Source of the DNA: Methylobacterium sp. CB376
GTDB lineage: Bacteria; Pseudomonadota; Alphaproteobacteria; Rhizobiales; Beijerinckiaceae
Reading direction: 5' to 3'
DNA: 64,000 bases
Assembly (NCBI RefSeq): GCF_029714205.1
Contig: NZ_CP121648.1
Coordinates: 3,490,001 to 3,554,000, forward strand
In this document: one piece after another, positions 16,516-26,764 of the stretch
Numbering within the stretch: the first letter of the stretch is position 1
How the letters are laid out: every line of letters starts with the position of its first letter
Position numbers and translations under genes: made by a program
Notes under the pieces: generated by a model
What the model was told of the DNA's origin: nothing
What the model saw: the letters and a program-made list of their open reading frames with translations, nothing else
The model's database searches: none

Positions 16516-16965
16516 TCACGCCTTCTTCTTGTACATGGCGAGCATGCGTTGGGTGACGAGGAATCCGCCGAAGATGTTCACGCTCGCGAAGACGAGGCCG
16601 AGGAAGCCGAAGAAGCGTGCGACGCCGGTGCCCTTCTCGACGAGCGGGACGCCCACCGCGAGGAGCGCGCCGACCACGATCACCGAGGAGATCGCGTTGG
16701 TGACGGACATGAGCGGGGTGTGAAGGGCCGGGGTCACCGACCACACCACGTAGTAGCCGACGAAGATCGCCAGCACGAAGATGGCGAGGCGGAACACGGT
16801 CGGGTCGACCGCACCGTGGGTGGCGGCGGCGATGCCGTGGCCGGCCGCGTCGGCGATGGCCTGGGCCTGGTCGGCGGCCTTGGCGGCGATGTCGGCGGCG
16901 GTGCGGGCGGCGGCGGCCGCCGCGCGCGCCTGCTCGGCCGCCTGGTCTGGGGGAAGCGTGGCCAT
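16516..16965 (-). CDS. pntAB: NAD(P) transhydrogenase subunit alpha 2 (membrane part)
   Basis: A 149-residue subunit carrying the membrane segment of the split alpha chain. An N-terminal alanine/glutamine-rich region (about 50 residues, probably helical) precedes hydrophobic segments [31 protein letters not shown] and [17 protein letters not shown], ending [13 protein letters not shown]. The motif [17 protein letters not shown] is typical of the transhydrogenase membrane domain. The ATG at 16965 lies 17 bases after the alpha 1 stop. The split into three genes is usual in alphaproteobacteria. Confidence 0.92.
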   Translation of the reverse strand: MATLPPDQAAEQARAAAAAARTAADIAAKAADQAQAIADAAGHGIAAATHGAVDPTVFRLAIFVLAIFVGYYVVWSVTPALHTPLMSVTNAISSVIVVGALLAVGVPLVEKGTGVARFFGFLGLVFASVNIFGGFLVTQRMLAMYKKKA

Positions 16966-16982
16966 GACGGTCTCCGCGAGGA

Positions 16983-18122
16983 TCAGGCTTTGGGCTGGAA
17001 GTTCGGGTGGACGACGGCGCCGTCGCGCGTCAGGCAGGTCGCCTTGACGAGTTCGTCGTCCCACTTCACGGCGAGGCTCTTCGAGGCCTTGTCGATCAGG
17101 GTCTCGACGAAGGCGTAGAGGTTGCGCGCGTAGAGGCTCGACGAGGTGGCGGCGAGGCGGCCCGGCACGTTGGCGTAGGCCACGATCTTCACGCCGTTCG
17201 GGGTCTCGACGATCTCGTCGGCCCTGGCGCCCTCCACGTTGCCGCCGCGCTCGATGGCGAGGTCGACCAGCACCGCCCCGGGCCGCATGGAGGCGATCAT
17301 GTCGGCGGTGACGAGGCGCGGGGCCGGGCGGCCCGGGATCAGCGCCGTGGTGATGACGATGTCCTGCTTGGCGATGTGGCTCGCCACCAGCTCGGCCTGC
17401 TTGCGGCGGTACTCGGCCGACATCTCCTTGGCGTAGCCGCCCGCGGTCTCGGCCTGCTTGAACTCCTCGTCCTCGACCGCGACGAACTTGGCGCCGAGGG
17501 ATTCGACCTGCTCCTTGGCGGCGGGCCGCACGTCGGTCGCGGTGACGACGGCGCCCATGCGCCGGGCCGTGGCGATCGCCTGCAGGCCCGCGACGCCCGC
17601 CCCCATCACGAAGATGCGGGCGGCCGGCACGGTGCCGGCGGCGGTCATCATCATGGGCAGCGCCCGGCCGTAGACGGCGGCGCCGTCGACCACCGCCCGG
17701 TAGCCGGCGAGGTTGGCCTGGCTCGACAGGACGTCCATGACCTGGGCGCGGGTGATGCGCGGCATCAGCTCCATGGCGATGGCGGCGACGCCCGCATCCG
17801 CCATGGCCTTCACCTCGGCCTCGTGGCCGTAGGGATCCATGATGCCGACCACGAGGGAGCCGCGCCTGAGAACCGGCAGCTCCTCGGCGGCGGGCCTGCG
17901 CACCCGCAGCACGATGTCGGCGTCCCGCGCGGCGACCGCCGCGTCCGGCGCGATCGTGGCGCCGGCGGCCTCGAACTCGCCGTCGGGAAGCCCCGCCCTG
18001 CCCCCCGCCCCGGCCTGGACCGTCACGTCGGCGCCGAGAGCTTTGAATTTCTTGACCGTCTCGGGGATCGCCGCGACGCGCGGCTCCGCCGGGTCGGTCT
18101 CCGATAGCACCGCGATCCGCAT
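16983..18122 (-). CDS. pntAA: NAD(P) transhydrogenase subunit alpha 1 (NAD-binding)
   Basis: A 379-residue soluble NAD(H)-binding subunit (domain I). It begins [20 protein letters not shown] and has the alanine dehydrogenase/PNT N-terminal fold, then the dinucleotide-binding stretch [19 protein letters not shown] near residue 170. RQ-loop-like residues and the [19 protein letters not shown] block also match the family. The ATG at 18122 follows GAAGGGTGG; an upstream extension in the same frame looks non-coding. It is the first pnt gene and follows the small subunit IV-like gene by about 216 bases. Confidence 0.95.
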   Translation of the reverse strand: MRIAVLSETDPAEPRVAAIPETVKKFKALGADVTVQAGAGGRAGLPDGEFEAAGATIAPDAAVAARDADIVLRVRRPAAEELPVLRRGSLVVGIMDPYGHEAEVKAMADAGVAAIAMELMPRITRAQVMDVLSSQANLAGYRAVVDGAAVYGRALPMMMTAAGTVPAARIFVMGAGVAGLQAIATARRMGAVVTATDVRPAAKEQVESLGAKFVAVEDEEFKQAETAGGYAKEMSAEYRRKQAELVASHIAKQDIVITTALIPGRPAPRLVTADMIASMRPGAVLVDLAIERGGNVEGARADEIVETPNGVKIVAYANVPGRLAATSSSLYARNLYAFVETLIDKASKSLAVKWDDELVKATCLTRDGAVVHPNFQPKA

Positions 18123-18281
18123 CCATCCACCCTTCGGTCGCGTGTGGAGAGCGGCCGCCGGCGACGCCGGCACCGAGGGGAGACCCACACAACCGTGAAG
18201 CTGATTCCTCCCGCTAAGATCGCCTCTAGTGGATTTTCATCGGGTTTGAAAGCGGCAGAGACGGTGTCGCACAATGGTAAA

Positions 18282-18310
18282 GGCCGCCGCCTCGTCGCGA
18301 GGCGGCGGCC
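18282..18310 (-). terminator. Hairpin after the subunit IV-like gene
   Basis: GGCCGCCGCCTCG (18282-18294) and CGAGGCGGCGGCC (18298-18310) form a perfect 13-base stem with a 3-base loop. On the minus strand it lies 28 bases after the stop at 18339 and is followed by TTTACC. The short T-run makes it a plausible but weak intrinsic terminator separating this gene from the pnt operon. Confidence 0.6.
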
Positions 18311-18338
18311 CGGTGTCGTCCGAACTCGGTGCGGGGCG

Positions 18339-18632
18339 TCAGTAGAGCGCGAGCAAAATCGCCAGCAGCACCGCCACGGCGGCCGGCGAGCGCCAGCCGA
18401 GGGCCGGGGCGAGGGCCCCGACGGCGCCGGCCACGCCCGAGATCACGACGCCGAAGATCGCGGTGAGCCACGCCTCGCGCACGCCGCCGATGGCGAGCGA
18501 GAGCACCCAGCAGATCACCACGGTGGTGGCGATCTCCACGAAGCGCACGAAGCCGCGATAGGTCGCCTCGTGGGTGGAGCCGTCCATCGAGGGACCGTAG
18601 GCGTCGTTGGAGGCGTGGTTGGTGCTAGCCAT
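18339..18632 (-). CDS. aa3-type cytochrome c oxidase subunit IV-like small membrane protein
   Basis: A 97-residue protein with the short N-terminal motif THEATYRGFVRFVEIAT, which resembles the bacterial aa3-type oxidase subunit IV family (HxxTYxGFxxF followed by a membrane helix). Here further hydrophobic segments follow (AIFGVVISGVAGAVGAL and AVAVLLAILLALY), so it is longer than the classical 50-residue form. The ATG is at 18632. It precedes the pnt genes in the same direction, a neighbourhood common in Rhizobiales. Its role in the oxidase is inferred from family only. Confidence 0.75.
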   Translation of the reverse strand: MASTNHASNDAYGPSMDGSTHEATYRGFVRFVEIATTVVICWVLSLAIGGVREAWLTAIFGVVISGVAGAVGALAPALGWRSPAAVAVLLAILLALY

Positions 18633-18767
18633 GCTGCGGGGCCCCGGTCTTCTTGGATGTTTGGTCGCGCTTTAGCGCATGGTCAGGGTCGCCGCAATGC
18701 GCGATGGGCGAAGGGCACCCTCGCCATTCGGGTGAGGCGGTCCCGGGCCCGGCGGGAGCCGGGCCCC

Positions 18768-20135
18768 TCACGCCGGCAGCGGCAGGCCGGCCGCGTCGAG
18801 CACCACCCTCTGCCGCGAGGCGAGGTCGTCGAGGGAGAAGCGGTCGATCTCGGCCTCGAACAGGCGGTGATAGTTCAGCTCGGAGCGCAGGTGCAGGAAG
18901 ACGGCGCCGAGCCCGACCGCCGCCCGGTCCATGAACACGAATTCGCGCGGCACCGTCACCGGGCCGCGCTCCTTGAGGGCGCGGTGGACCTCGAAGGCCT
19001 GGCGCCGGCCGTACTCGCCGGGCTTCACCCCGTCCGCCACCGTGCGCACCCGGTCCTCCAGCAGCGGGCCGTAGATGAACTTCGCCCAGATGTTGAGGAT
19101 GTCGATCAGCTCGCGGTTCAGCCGCTTGAAGCCCCAGCTCTCGTAGGCGTGGACGATGCGGTCCTGGTCGCCGTGCAGCAGGCCCCGGTAGAGGTCGACC
19201 ACGCCGCCGACGAAGCGGGGATGGAAGATCCGGATGCAGCCGTAATCGAGCAGGTTGATGCCCGCCGGCTCGCCCCCTTCCGAGAAGACCGTGTAATTGC
19301 CCAGGTGCGGATCGCCGTGGATCACCGCGGCGCGGCTGAAGGGATGCCACCACGCCTTGAACATTGCGTGGGCGAGGCGGTTGCGGATGTCGAGGGGCGC
19401 CTGCGCGTAGGTCAGGATCTTCTCGCCGTCGAGCCAGCCGAGGGTCAGCAGGCGCTTCGTCGAGAGGGCCGGATGCGCCACCGGCACCCGCACGTTCGGC
19501 ATGTCGCGCAGCACCTCGGCGTAGAGGGCGGCGTGCTTGGCCTCGCGCTGGTAGTCGAGCTCCTCGCGCACCCGGTCGCCGATCTCCTTGGCGATCTCGC
19601 GGGTGTCGATGGCCACGCGCAGGCGCCGGTGCAGCGCGAAGGCCATTTCGAGCTGCTTCAGGTCCGCCTCCACGGCGGATTGCATGTCTGGATACTGCAG
19701 CTTGCAGGCGAGGGCCTCGCCCTCGCGGCTCACCGCGCGGTGGACCTGGCCCAGGGAGGCGGCCGCGGCGGGCCGCAGGTCGAAGCTCGCGAAGCGGCCC
19801 TGCCAGTCGGGGCCGAGCTCCGCGGCCATGCGGCGCTTCACGAAGGCCGCCCCCATCGGGGGCGCCTCGGATTGCAGCTTCTGCAGCTCCTGGGCGTATT
19901 CGGGCGGCAGCAGGTCCGGCACGGTGGCGAGGAGCTGCGCCACCTTCATGATCGGGCCCTTGAGGCCGCCGAGCGCCTGGGCGAGGGCGGCGGCGTTCGA
20001 GAGGTCCTCGCCCTTGAGGCCGAGGAGGCGCGCACCGGCCATCCGGGCCGCCACGCCCCCCATATTGGCGCCGACCCGGGCGTAGCGGGCGGCGCGGGCG
20101 GAGAAGCGGTTGGCTTCGGTATCGGAGGCGGACAT
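18768..20135 (-). CDS. ABC1/AarF/UbiB-family atypical kinase
   Basis: A 455-residue member of the UbiB/ABC1 family, linked in other bacteria to ubiquinone synthesis or lipid homeostasis through an ATPase-like activity. The KxGQ-like block reads GPIMKVAQLLATVPDLLP near residue 60, with Ala in place of Gly. The alanine/lysine ATP site follows in ALACKLQYPDM, then the catalytic loop HGDPHLGNYTV and the metal site LLDYGCIRIF (DYG for DFG). No C-terminal membrane helices are obvious, unlike classical UbiB. It is not next to other quinone genes, so the symbol ubiB is withheld. Confidence 0.85.
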   Translation of the reverse strand: MSASDTEANRFSARAARYARVGANMGGVAARMAGARLLGLKGEDLSNAAALAQALGGLKGPIMKVAQLLATVPDLLPPEYAQELQKLQSEAPPMGAAFVKRRMAAELGPDWQGRFASFDLRPAAAASLGQVHRAVSREGEALACKLQYPDMQSAVEADLKQLEMAFALHRRLRVAIDTREIAKEIGDRVREELDYQREAKHAALYAEVLRDMPNVRVPVAHPALSTKRLLTLGWLDGEKILTYAQAPLDIRNRLAHAMFKAWWHPFSRAAVIHGDPHLGNYTVFSEGGEPAGINLLDYGCIRIFHPRFVGGVVDLYRGLLHGDQDRIVHAYESWGFKRLNRELIDILNIWAKFIYGPLLEDRVRTVADGVKPGEYGRRQAFEVHRALKERGPVTVPREFVFMDRAAVGLGAVFLHLRSELNYHRLFEAEIDRFSLDDLASRQRVVLDAAGLPLPA

Positions 20136-20224
20136 GCAGGGGCTCGGGACGCGCTGGACGGCTCTCAGATAAGCCCCCGCCCCGGTCCCGCTAGGCCACC
20201 GGGCGGGAAGGTCGCACCGGCCCG

Positions 20225-20536
20225 TCAGGATTGGCGCAGGGCGCTGCGCAGGACGCGGATCATCTCCTCCACCGCCCCGTCGCGGTCGTTGCTGCGCACC
20301 GCGTAGTTCACGGACGCATCGAGGTGGTCGCTGATGAGCTGGAGCGCCGCCTCGCGCACGGCCGCCGTGATCGCGTTCATCTGCTGGACCTCGTCCAGGC
20401 AGTAGCGGTCCTCGGTGACCATGGCCTGGAGCCCGCGCACCTGGCCCTCGATCCGCTTCAGGCGCTGCAGGATCGGCCGTTTCTCGTCGTCGGTGCGACG
20501 GATCTGAAGGCGCCCGTCCTGATACGTGTAATCCAT
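20225..20536 (-). CDS. CsoR/RcnR/FrmR-family transcriptional repressor
   Basis: A 103-residue all-helical DNA-binding repressor. The core ILQRLKRIEGQVRGLQAMV and the ligand helices match the family (DUF156). The ligand positions are Cys46, His71 and Ser75. The Cys-His spacing of 25 is exact for the family, but the second cysteine of copper-sensing CsoR (His+4) is Ser here. This pattern resembles the formaldehyde sensor FrmR, which has Thr there, more than CsoR. The start at 20536 gives MDYTYQDGRLQIRRTDDEK; an in-frame upstream extension is unlikely. No obvious target gene is adjacent, and the 373 bases upstream hold no other gene. Confidence 0.85.
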   Translation of the reverse strand: MDYTYQDGRLQIRRTDDEKRPILQRLKRIEGQVRGLQAMVTEDRYCLDEVQQMNAITAAVREAALQLISDHLDASVNYAVRSNDRDGAVEEMIRVLRSALRQS

Positions 20537-20909
20537 GGTGGTCCGATCCGGTTCGTCCGCGGCCCGCAGGCGAGGAGAGCGGGGCGTGACCATTCGCGTT
20601 CGCAGGGACGACCGCCGTTCTGTCTCTACGGAAGACTCCGATCCTCCATTCGGCCCCTCGCGGTCAAGACCATTTGGAGGGCGTCGCCAAGTATTTCCGC
20701 ACCCGTGCCCAACCGGAGACAGATCGGCGGCCCATTCCGGCCTGCTCCGAACGACCTAGTCCCCCCGCCGCGCAGATTCCAGCCCCGGTTTCGCGACCGA
20801 GCTCGGCCCTGGAGTCCGTCGAGGCCCTGCCCTGTTATAACGCGGCCGCCGCGCATTATCTCCCGATTTAGGGAAAAAGCGGCAATCATGTTCTCGCGGC
20901 GGGGGCGCC

Positions 20910-22760
20910 TCACGCCTCCATGGCTTCGAGCTCGGCGATCATGCCCTCGATCATCGAGAGGCCGATCTGCCAGAAGGAGGGGTCGCGGGCATCGAGCCCG
21001 AAGGGCGCCAGGAGTTCGCCGTAGGGCTTGGTGCCGCCGGCCGAGAGCAGCGCGAAGTAGCGCGCGACGAAGCCCTCCTCGGCTCGCTGGTAGACCCCGT
21101 ACAGGGAGTTCACCAGGCAATCGCCGAAGGCGTAGGCGTAGACGTAGAACGGCGAGTGGATGAAGTGCGGGATGTAGGCCCAGAACGGCTCGTAGCCCTC
21201 GTCGAGGCGGATCGCCGGCCCGAGGCTCTCGGCCTGGACCGACATCCACAGCGCGCAGATCTGCTCGGCCGTGAGTTCGCCGTCCCGGCGCGCGAGGTGG
21301 AGCCGGCGCTCGAAGACGTAGAAGGCGATCTGGCGCACCACCGTGTTGATCATGTCCTCCACCTTGGCGGCGAGGAGCGCCCGGCGCTGATGCGGCTCCC
21401 GGGTGGCGTCGAGGACGCGGCGGAAGGTCAGCATCTCGCCGAACACGCTCGCGGTCTCGGCGAGCGTCAGCGGGGTCGGGGCCATCAGGGCGCCGTTCCC
21501 GGCCGCCAGCACCTGGTGGACGCCGTGCCCGAGTTCGTGGGCGAGGGTCATCACGTCGCGCGGCTTGCCCTGGTAGTTCACCAGCACGTAGGGATGGGCG
21601 GAGGGCACGGTCGGGTGCGCGAAGGCGCCCGGGGCCTTGCCGGGGCGCACCGGCGCGTCGATCCAGCCGCCCTCGAAGAAGGTGCGGGCGATCTCGGCCA
21701 TCCGGGGCGAGAAGGCGCCGTAGGCGGAGAGCACGGTCTCGCGGGCCTCGGCCCAGGGAATCGTGCGCTGCTCGACCTTCGGCAGGGGCGCGTTGCGGTC
21801 CCAGTAGGCGAGGCTGTCGCGCTGGAACCAGCGGGCCTTCAGCCGGTAGTAGCGGTGCGAGAGGCGCGGATAGGCCGCCGTCACCGCCTCGACCAGGGCG
21901 GCCACCACCTCGGGCTCGACGCGGTTGGCGAGGTGGCGCGAATCCGCCACGTCGCCGAAGCGCCGCCAGCGGTCCGAGATCTCCTTGTCCTTGGCGAGCG
22001 TGTTGGTGATCAGGGTGAAGACGCGCAGGTTCGCCCGGAACACCCCGCTCAGGGCCTCGGCGGCGTCGCGGCGCAGGCCCTCGTCGGCGTCCTGGAGCTT
22101 GTTGAGGGTCGGCTCCAGGGTCAGCTGCTCGCCGCGCAGGGGGAAGCGCAGGGAGGCGATGGTCTCGTCGAAGAGCCGGTTCCAGGCCGACCGGCCGGTC
22201 ACCGACTTCTCCAGCAGCAGCTTCTCGAGGTCGTCGGAGAGCTGGTGGGGCTTCTCGCGGCGAATATCCTCCAGCCAGGGTCGGTAGCGGGCGAGCGGCG
22301 GCAGGGCGGCGGCGGCGTCGATGTCCGCGTCCGGCACCCGGTTCAGTTCGAGCGTGAAGAACAGGAGGTCGCTCGACGCGGCGGTCAGGCGCTCCTGGGT
22401 GTCGCCGTAGAACTTGGCGCGGACGGGGTCGGTCGTGTTGCCCGAATAGACGAGGCCCGCGAAGGACATCAGCCGGCCCATGAGGTCCTCGATGGCCTCG
22501 TAGGCGGCCACCGCCGTGCCGAGCTGGTCGGCGGCGCCCTCCCCGCCCGCCAGCGCGGCGACGCGGCCCCGATAGGTCTCGGCGAAGCTCCGGCACTCCG
22601 CCTCGGCGCGGGCGAGGTCGCGGGCGAAGGCCGGGTCGTCGAGGCCCGCGTAGAGATCCGAGAGGTCCCACTCCGGCAGCGGCCCGAGATCGACGGCGCG
22701 GGCCGTCGCCTGGGCCGTGCTCAAGGAACCTTCCGACGGCACCGCGGCTCGGGTCGACAT
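20910..22760 (-). CDS. pepF: Oligoendopeptidase F family metallopeptidase (M3)
   Basis: A 616-residue cytoplasmic zinc peptidase that cleaves short peptides. The zinc site HELGHGVHQV (HExxH) is at about residue 407, with the third ligand expected in the following LAETASVFGEML. N-terminal helical blocks such as LSDLYAGLDDPAFARDL and FAGLVYSGNTTDP are typical. The start MSTRAAVPSEGSL at 22760 is preferred to a longer in-frame option 42 bases upstream. It diverges from the response regulator gene, with 279 bases between that contain a small TGGCG/CGCCA inverted repeat (22900-22914). Confidence 0.92.
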   Translation of the reverse strand: MSTRAAVPSEGSLSTAQATARAVDLGPLPEWDLSDLYAGLDDPAFARDLARAEAECRSFAETYRGRVAALAGGEGAADQLGTAVAAYEAIEDLMGRLMSFAGLVYSGNTTDPVRAKFYGDTQERLTAASSDLLFFTLELNRVPDADIDAAAALPPLARYRPWLEDIRREKPHQLSDDLEKLLLEKSVTGRSAWNRLFDETIASLRFPLRGEQLTLEPTLNKLQDADEGLRRDAAEALSGVFRANLRVFTLITNTLAKDKEISDRWRRFGDVADSRHLANRVEPEVVAALVEAVTAAYPRLSHRYYRLKARWFQRDSLAYWDRNAPLPKVEQRTIPWAEARETVLSAYGAFSPRMAEIARTFFEGGWIDAPVRPGKAPGAFAHPTVPSAHPYVLVNYQGKPRDVMTLAHELGHGVHQVLAAGNGALMAPTPLTLAETASVFGEMLTFRRVLDATREPHQRRALLAAKVEDMINTVVRQIAFYVFERRLHLARRDGELTAEQICALWMSVQAESLGPAIRLDEGYEPFWAYIPHFIHSPFYVYAYAFGDCLVNSLYGVYQRAEEGFVARYFALLSAGGTKPYGELLAPFGLDARDPSFWQIGLSMIEGMIAELEAMEA

Positions 22761-23039
22761 GGCTTCGCGTCCTCTCAGGGTTCTCACAGACAACGCCGTC
22801 ATATCGGCAGCCTCGCCCCCGCGATCAACCGAGCGCTCCTCCCAATCGGGTGAACGGGCCCGGGGGGCCGCCCGGCGTGTCGCAACGGCAACGGTTTGTT
22901 GGCGTTAAGCGCCACTTTACGGTTGTGGGCGAGCATCCGGCTCGAAACGAAACAACCACGCGATTCGCTCGGGCGGGCGGTCGGGCGGGCCGAGGCTCCG
23001 CCGGGACCCGCCGTCGTCGCAGAACCCGAAAGGACCCGG

Positions 23040-24527
<1,488 letters not shown>

Positions 24528-24701
24528 TACCCGGGGGCGCCTTTCCGGCACCGCAGCGCCTTTCTGGCGCCGCACGAGTGTTCCATACCGGGACCGAGTG
24601 GCATGTGTGCGAGGGCACGCCCTGTTCGGGGGCGTCCGTTAGCTTAAGTGTCGGTTGAGACGACTTCGCGCGGCCGGGGGGCTGGCCACGCGCTCCAGGA
24701 G

Positions 24702-26672
24702 ATGAGCATGCTCCCCAGGCGCAGGGCCGCCGCGCTCCTCGCGGTGCTGATGGCGGGAGCCGCGGGCCTCGCCGGCGCGCGGGCCCAGGACGCGTCCCAA
24801 CCGGCGACCGCGCCCGGCGCGGCCACCCCGGCGGCGCCCGCCGCCCCGGCGCCCGCCGCCCCGGCACCCGCCGCCGAGGCGCCCGTCGCCCCGGCGCCCG
24901 CCCCCGAGGCGCCGGCCGTCGAGGCCGCCAAGCCGCCGCTCCCGGACGATCCGGTCGCGGCGGCGATCGCCACCAAGCTCGCGGAGCCGAACCTGACGCT
25001 CCTGCGCCGCTTCGGCCGCAGGGAGCGGGAGGCGCTGCAGGCCTTCTACGCGCTCGGAGCGTTCAAGCCGATCTGGATCGTCGATCGCGCCTGGACGGAG
25101 GCCGCCAGGGCGGTGATCGCGCGGCTCGGCGCCGCCGCGGAGGACGGGCTCGATCCCCTGGACTACCCGGTGCCGGCCCTCGGCGTGCCGACGGCGAGCC
25201 CGGCGGACCTCGCCGACGCGGAGCTTCGGCTCTCGGCCGCCGCCGCCCTCTACGCGCGGGACGCCCGCGGCGGGCGCCTCGACCCGCCACGCCTGTCGCG
25301 CCTGATCACGCCGAAGCTCGACCTGCCCCTCGCCGACGCGGTGCTGCCGAAACTCGCCACGGCCGGGGCCGGCGCGGACGCGCTCCTGCACGCCTACAAC
25401 CCGGCCCAGCCCGGCTACCTCGCCCTGAAGGCGCGGCTCGCGGCCCTGCGCGCCCGCCAGCCCGGCGGCGCGGTGCCGATGGTGCGGCTGCCGAAGGGGC
25501 CGGTGCTCAAGCCCGGCATGCGCGACGCCCGCGTGCCGCTGATCCGGGCCCGGTTCGGGCTCGGCAGCGCCGACGACGCCACCGCCTACGATGCGGCCGT
25601 GGCCGGCGCCATCGAACGCTTCCAGCGCGAGCGCGGCCTCGCCGCGACCGGCATCCTCGATCCGCGCACCGTCGCGGCGCTGGCCGGCCCGTCGCCCGGG
25701 CGGCAGGAGGCCGACCTCCTCGCCAACATGGAGCGCTGGCGCTGGCTGCCGGCCGAGCTCGGGCGGAAATACGTCTGGGTCAACATCCCCGACCTCAAGG
25801 TGCGGGTGATGGAGGGCGGCCGCGTCGTCGACGAGGCGCGGGTCATCGTCGGCAAGCCCGATTCGCCGACCCCGATCTTCTCGGGCGAGATGAGCTACGC
25901 GGTGGTCAATCCGTCCTGGAACGTGCCGCCCTCGATCCTCAAGAACGAGTTCCTGCCGCGGCTCGCCCGCGACCCGAGCTACGCGGCGCGCCTCGGCTAC
26001 CAGGTCGTGCGCAAGGGCAACAGCATCGCGGTGCGCCAGCCGCCGGGCGAGCGCAACGCCCTCGGCTTCATCAAGTTCATGTTCCCGAACGAGCACGCGG
26101 TCTACCTGCACGACACGCCCAACCGCACGCTCTTCGCGCGCGGCGCCCGGGCGCTCAGCCACGGCTGCGTGCGGGTGGACGATCCGTTCCGCTTCGCCGA
26201 GGTGGTGCTCGGCCCGACCTGGCCGACCGAGCGGCTGAAGAAGCTGATCGGCAAGGGCGAGCGCACCGTCATGCTGCCCGAGAAGCTCCCGGTCCACCTC
26301 GCCTACTTCACCCTCGTCGCCGACGAGGCGGGCGGCCTGCGCGAGGCCGAGGACCTCTACGGCATCAATGCCCGCGTGAAGGTGGCGCTCGGCCTCTCGA
26401 ACGAGGCGCTGCCGCCCTCGCCGGAGGCCCTGAAGCGGGAGAAGGAGAAGGCGAAGGTCCGGGCGCTGCCCGCGCAGGCGCCGGCTCCGGCGCGCGACGC
26501 CCGGCCGGTCCGGGACGCGCACGCCCCGCGCCTCGCGGCGCCCGCGCCCCGGGTCGCCACCCAGGCACCCCGGCGCAGCCGGCCCCTCGTCACCGCGGAT
26601 CCGCGGGTCGTCCAGCCGGCCCCCGACGACTTCGCGCCGCCCCCGGCGCCCCCCTCGTCGGGCTGGTGGTGA
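24702..26672 (+). CDS. L,D-transpeptidase with peptidoglycan-binding domain (YcbB/LdtD-like)
   Basis: A 656-residue periplasmic enzyme expected to form 3-3 crosslinks in peptidoglycan. A signal peptide (PRRRAAALLAVLMAGAAGLA) is followed by an Ala/Pro-rich linker to about residue 85. A long N-terminal scaffold includes RREREALQAFYALGAFKPIW. A peptidoglycan-binding domain lies near 270-330 (AIERFQRERGLAATGILD), then the YkuD catalytic domain with YLHDTPNR and SHGCVRVDDP, catalytic Cys489. The C-terminus is again Pro/Ala/Arg-rich. The ATG at 24702 has AGGAG directly upstream. It precedes a MepK-like gene, the same pairing as ycbB-ycbK in E. coli. Confidence 0.9.
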   Translation: MSMLPRRRAAALLAVLMAGAAGLAGARAQDASQPATAPGAATPAAPAAPAPAAPAPAAEAPVAPAPAPEAPAVEAAKPPLPDDPVAAAIATKLAEPNLTLLRRFGRREREALQAFYALGAFKPIWIVDRAWTEAARAVIARLGAAAEDGLDPLDYPVPALGVPTASPADLADAELRLSAAAALYARDARGGRLDPPRLSRLITPKLDLPLADAVLPKLATAGAGADALLHAYNPAQPGYLALKARLAALRARQPGGAVPMVRLPKGPVLKPGMRDARVPLIRARFGLGSADDATAYDAAVAGAIERFQRERGLAATGILDPRTVAALAGPSPGRQEADLLANMERWRWLPAELGRKYVWVNIPDLKVRVMEGGRVVDEARVIVGKPDSPTPIFSGEMSYAVVNPSWNVPPSILKNEFLPRLARDPSYAARLGYQVVRKGNSIAVRQPPGERNALGFIKFMFPNEHAVYLHDTPNRTLFARGARALSHGCVRVDDPFRFAEVVLGPTWPTERLKKLIGKGERTVMLPEKLPVHLAYFTLVADEAGGLREAEDLYGINARVKVALGLSNEALPPSPEALKREKEKAKVRALPAQAPAPARDARPVRDAHAPRLAAPAPRVATQAPRRSRPLVTADPRVVQPAPDDFAPPPAPPSSGWW

Positions 26673-26764
26673 GGTCCCGCGCCCCGGCCGATTTTCGCCA
26701 CGGTTAAGCCTTACCCCTCGCGACCAATGCGGCGCGGGGCGCCGGTAACCGTCCGTTCACGGTT

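Noticed and set aside
22900..22914. TGGCG/CGCCA inverted repeat between pepF and the response regulator gene
   Set aside because: The arms are only 5 bases with a 5-base spacer, which is expected by chance in GC-rich DNA. It is mentioned only in the pepF entry.
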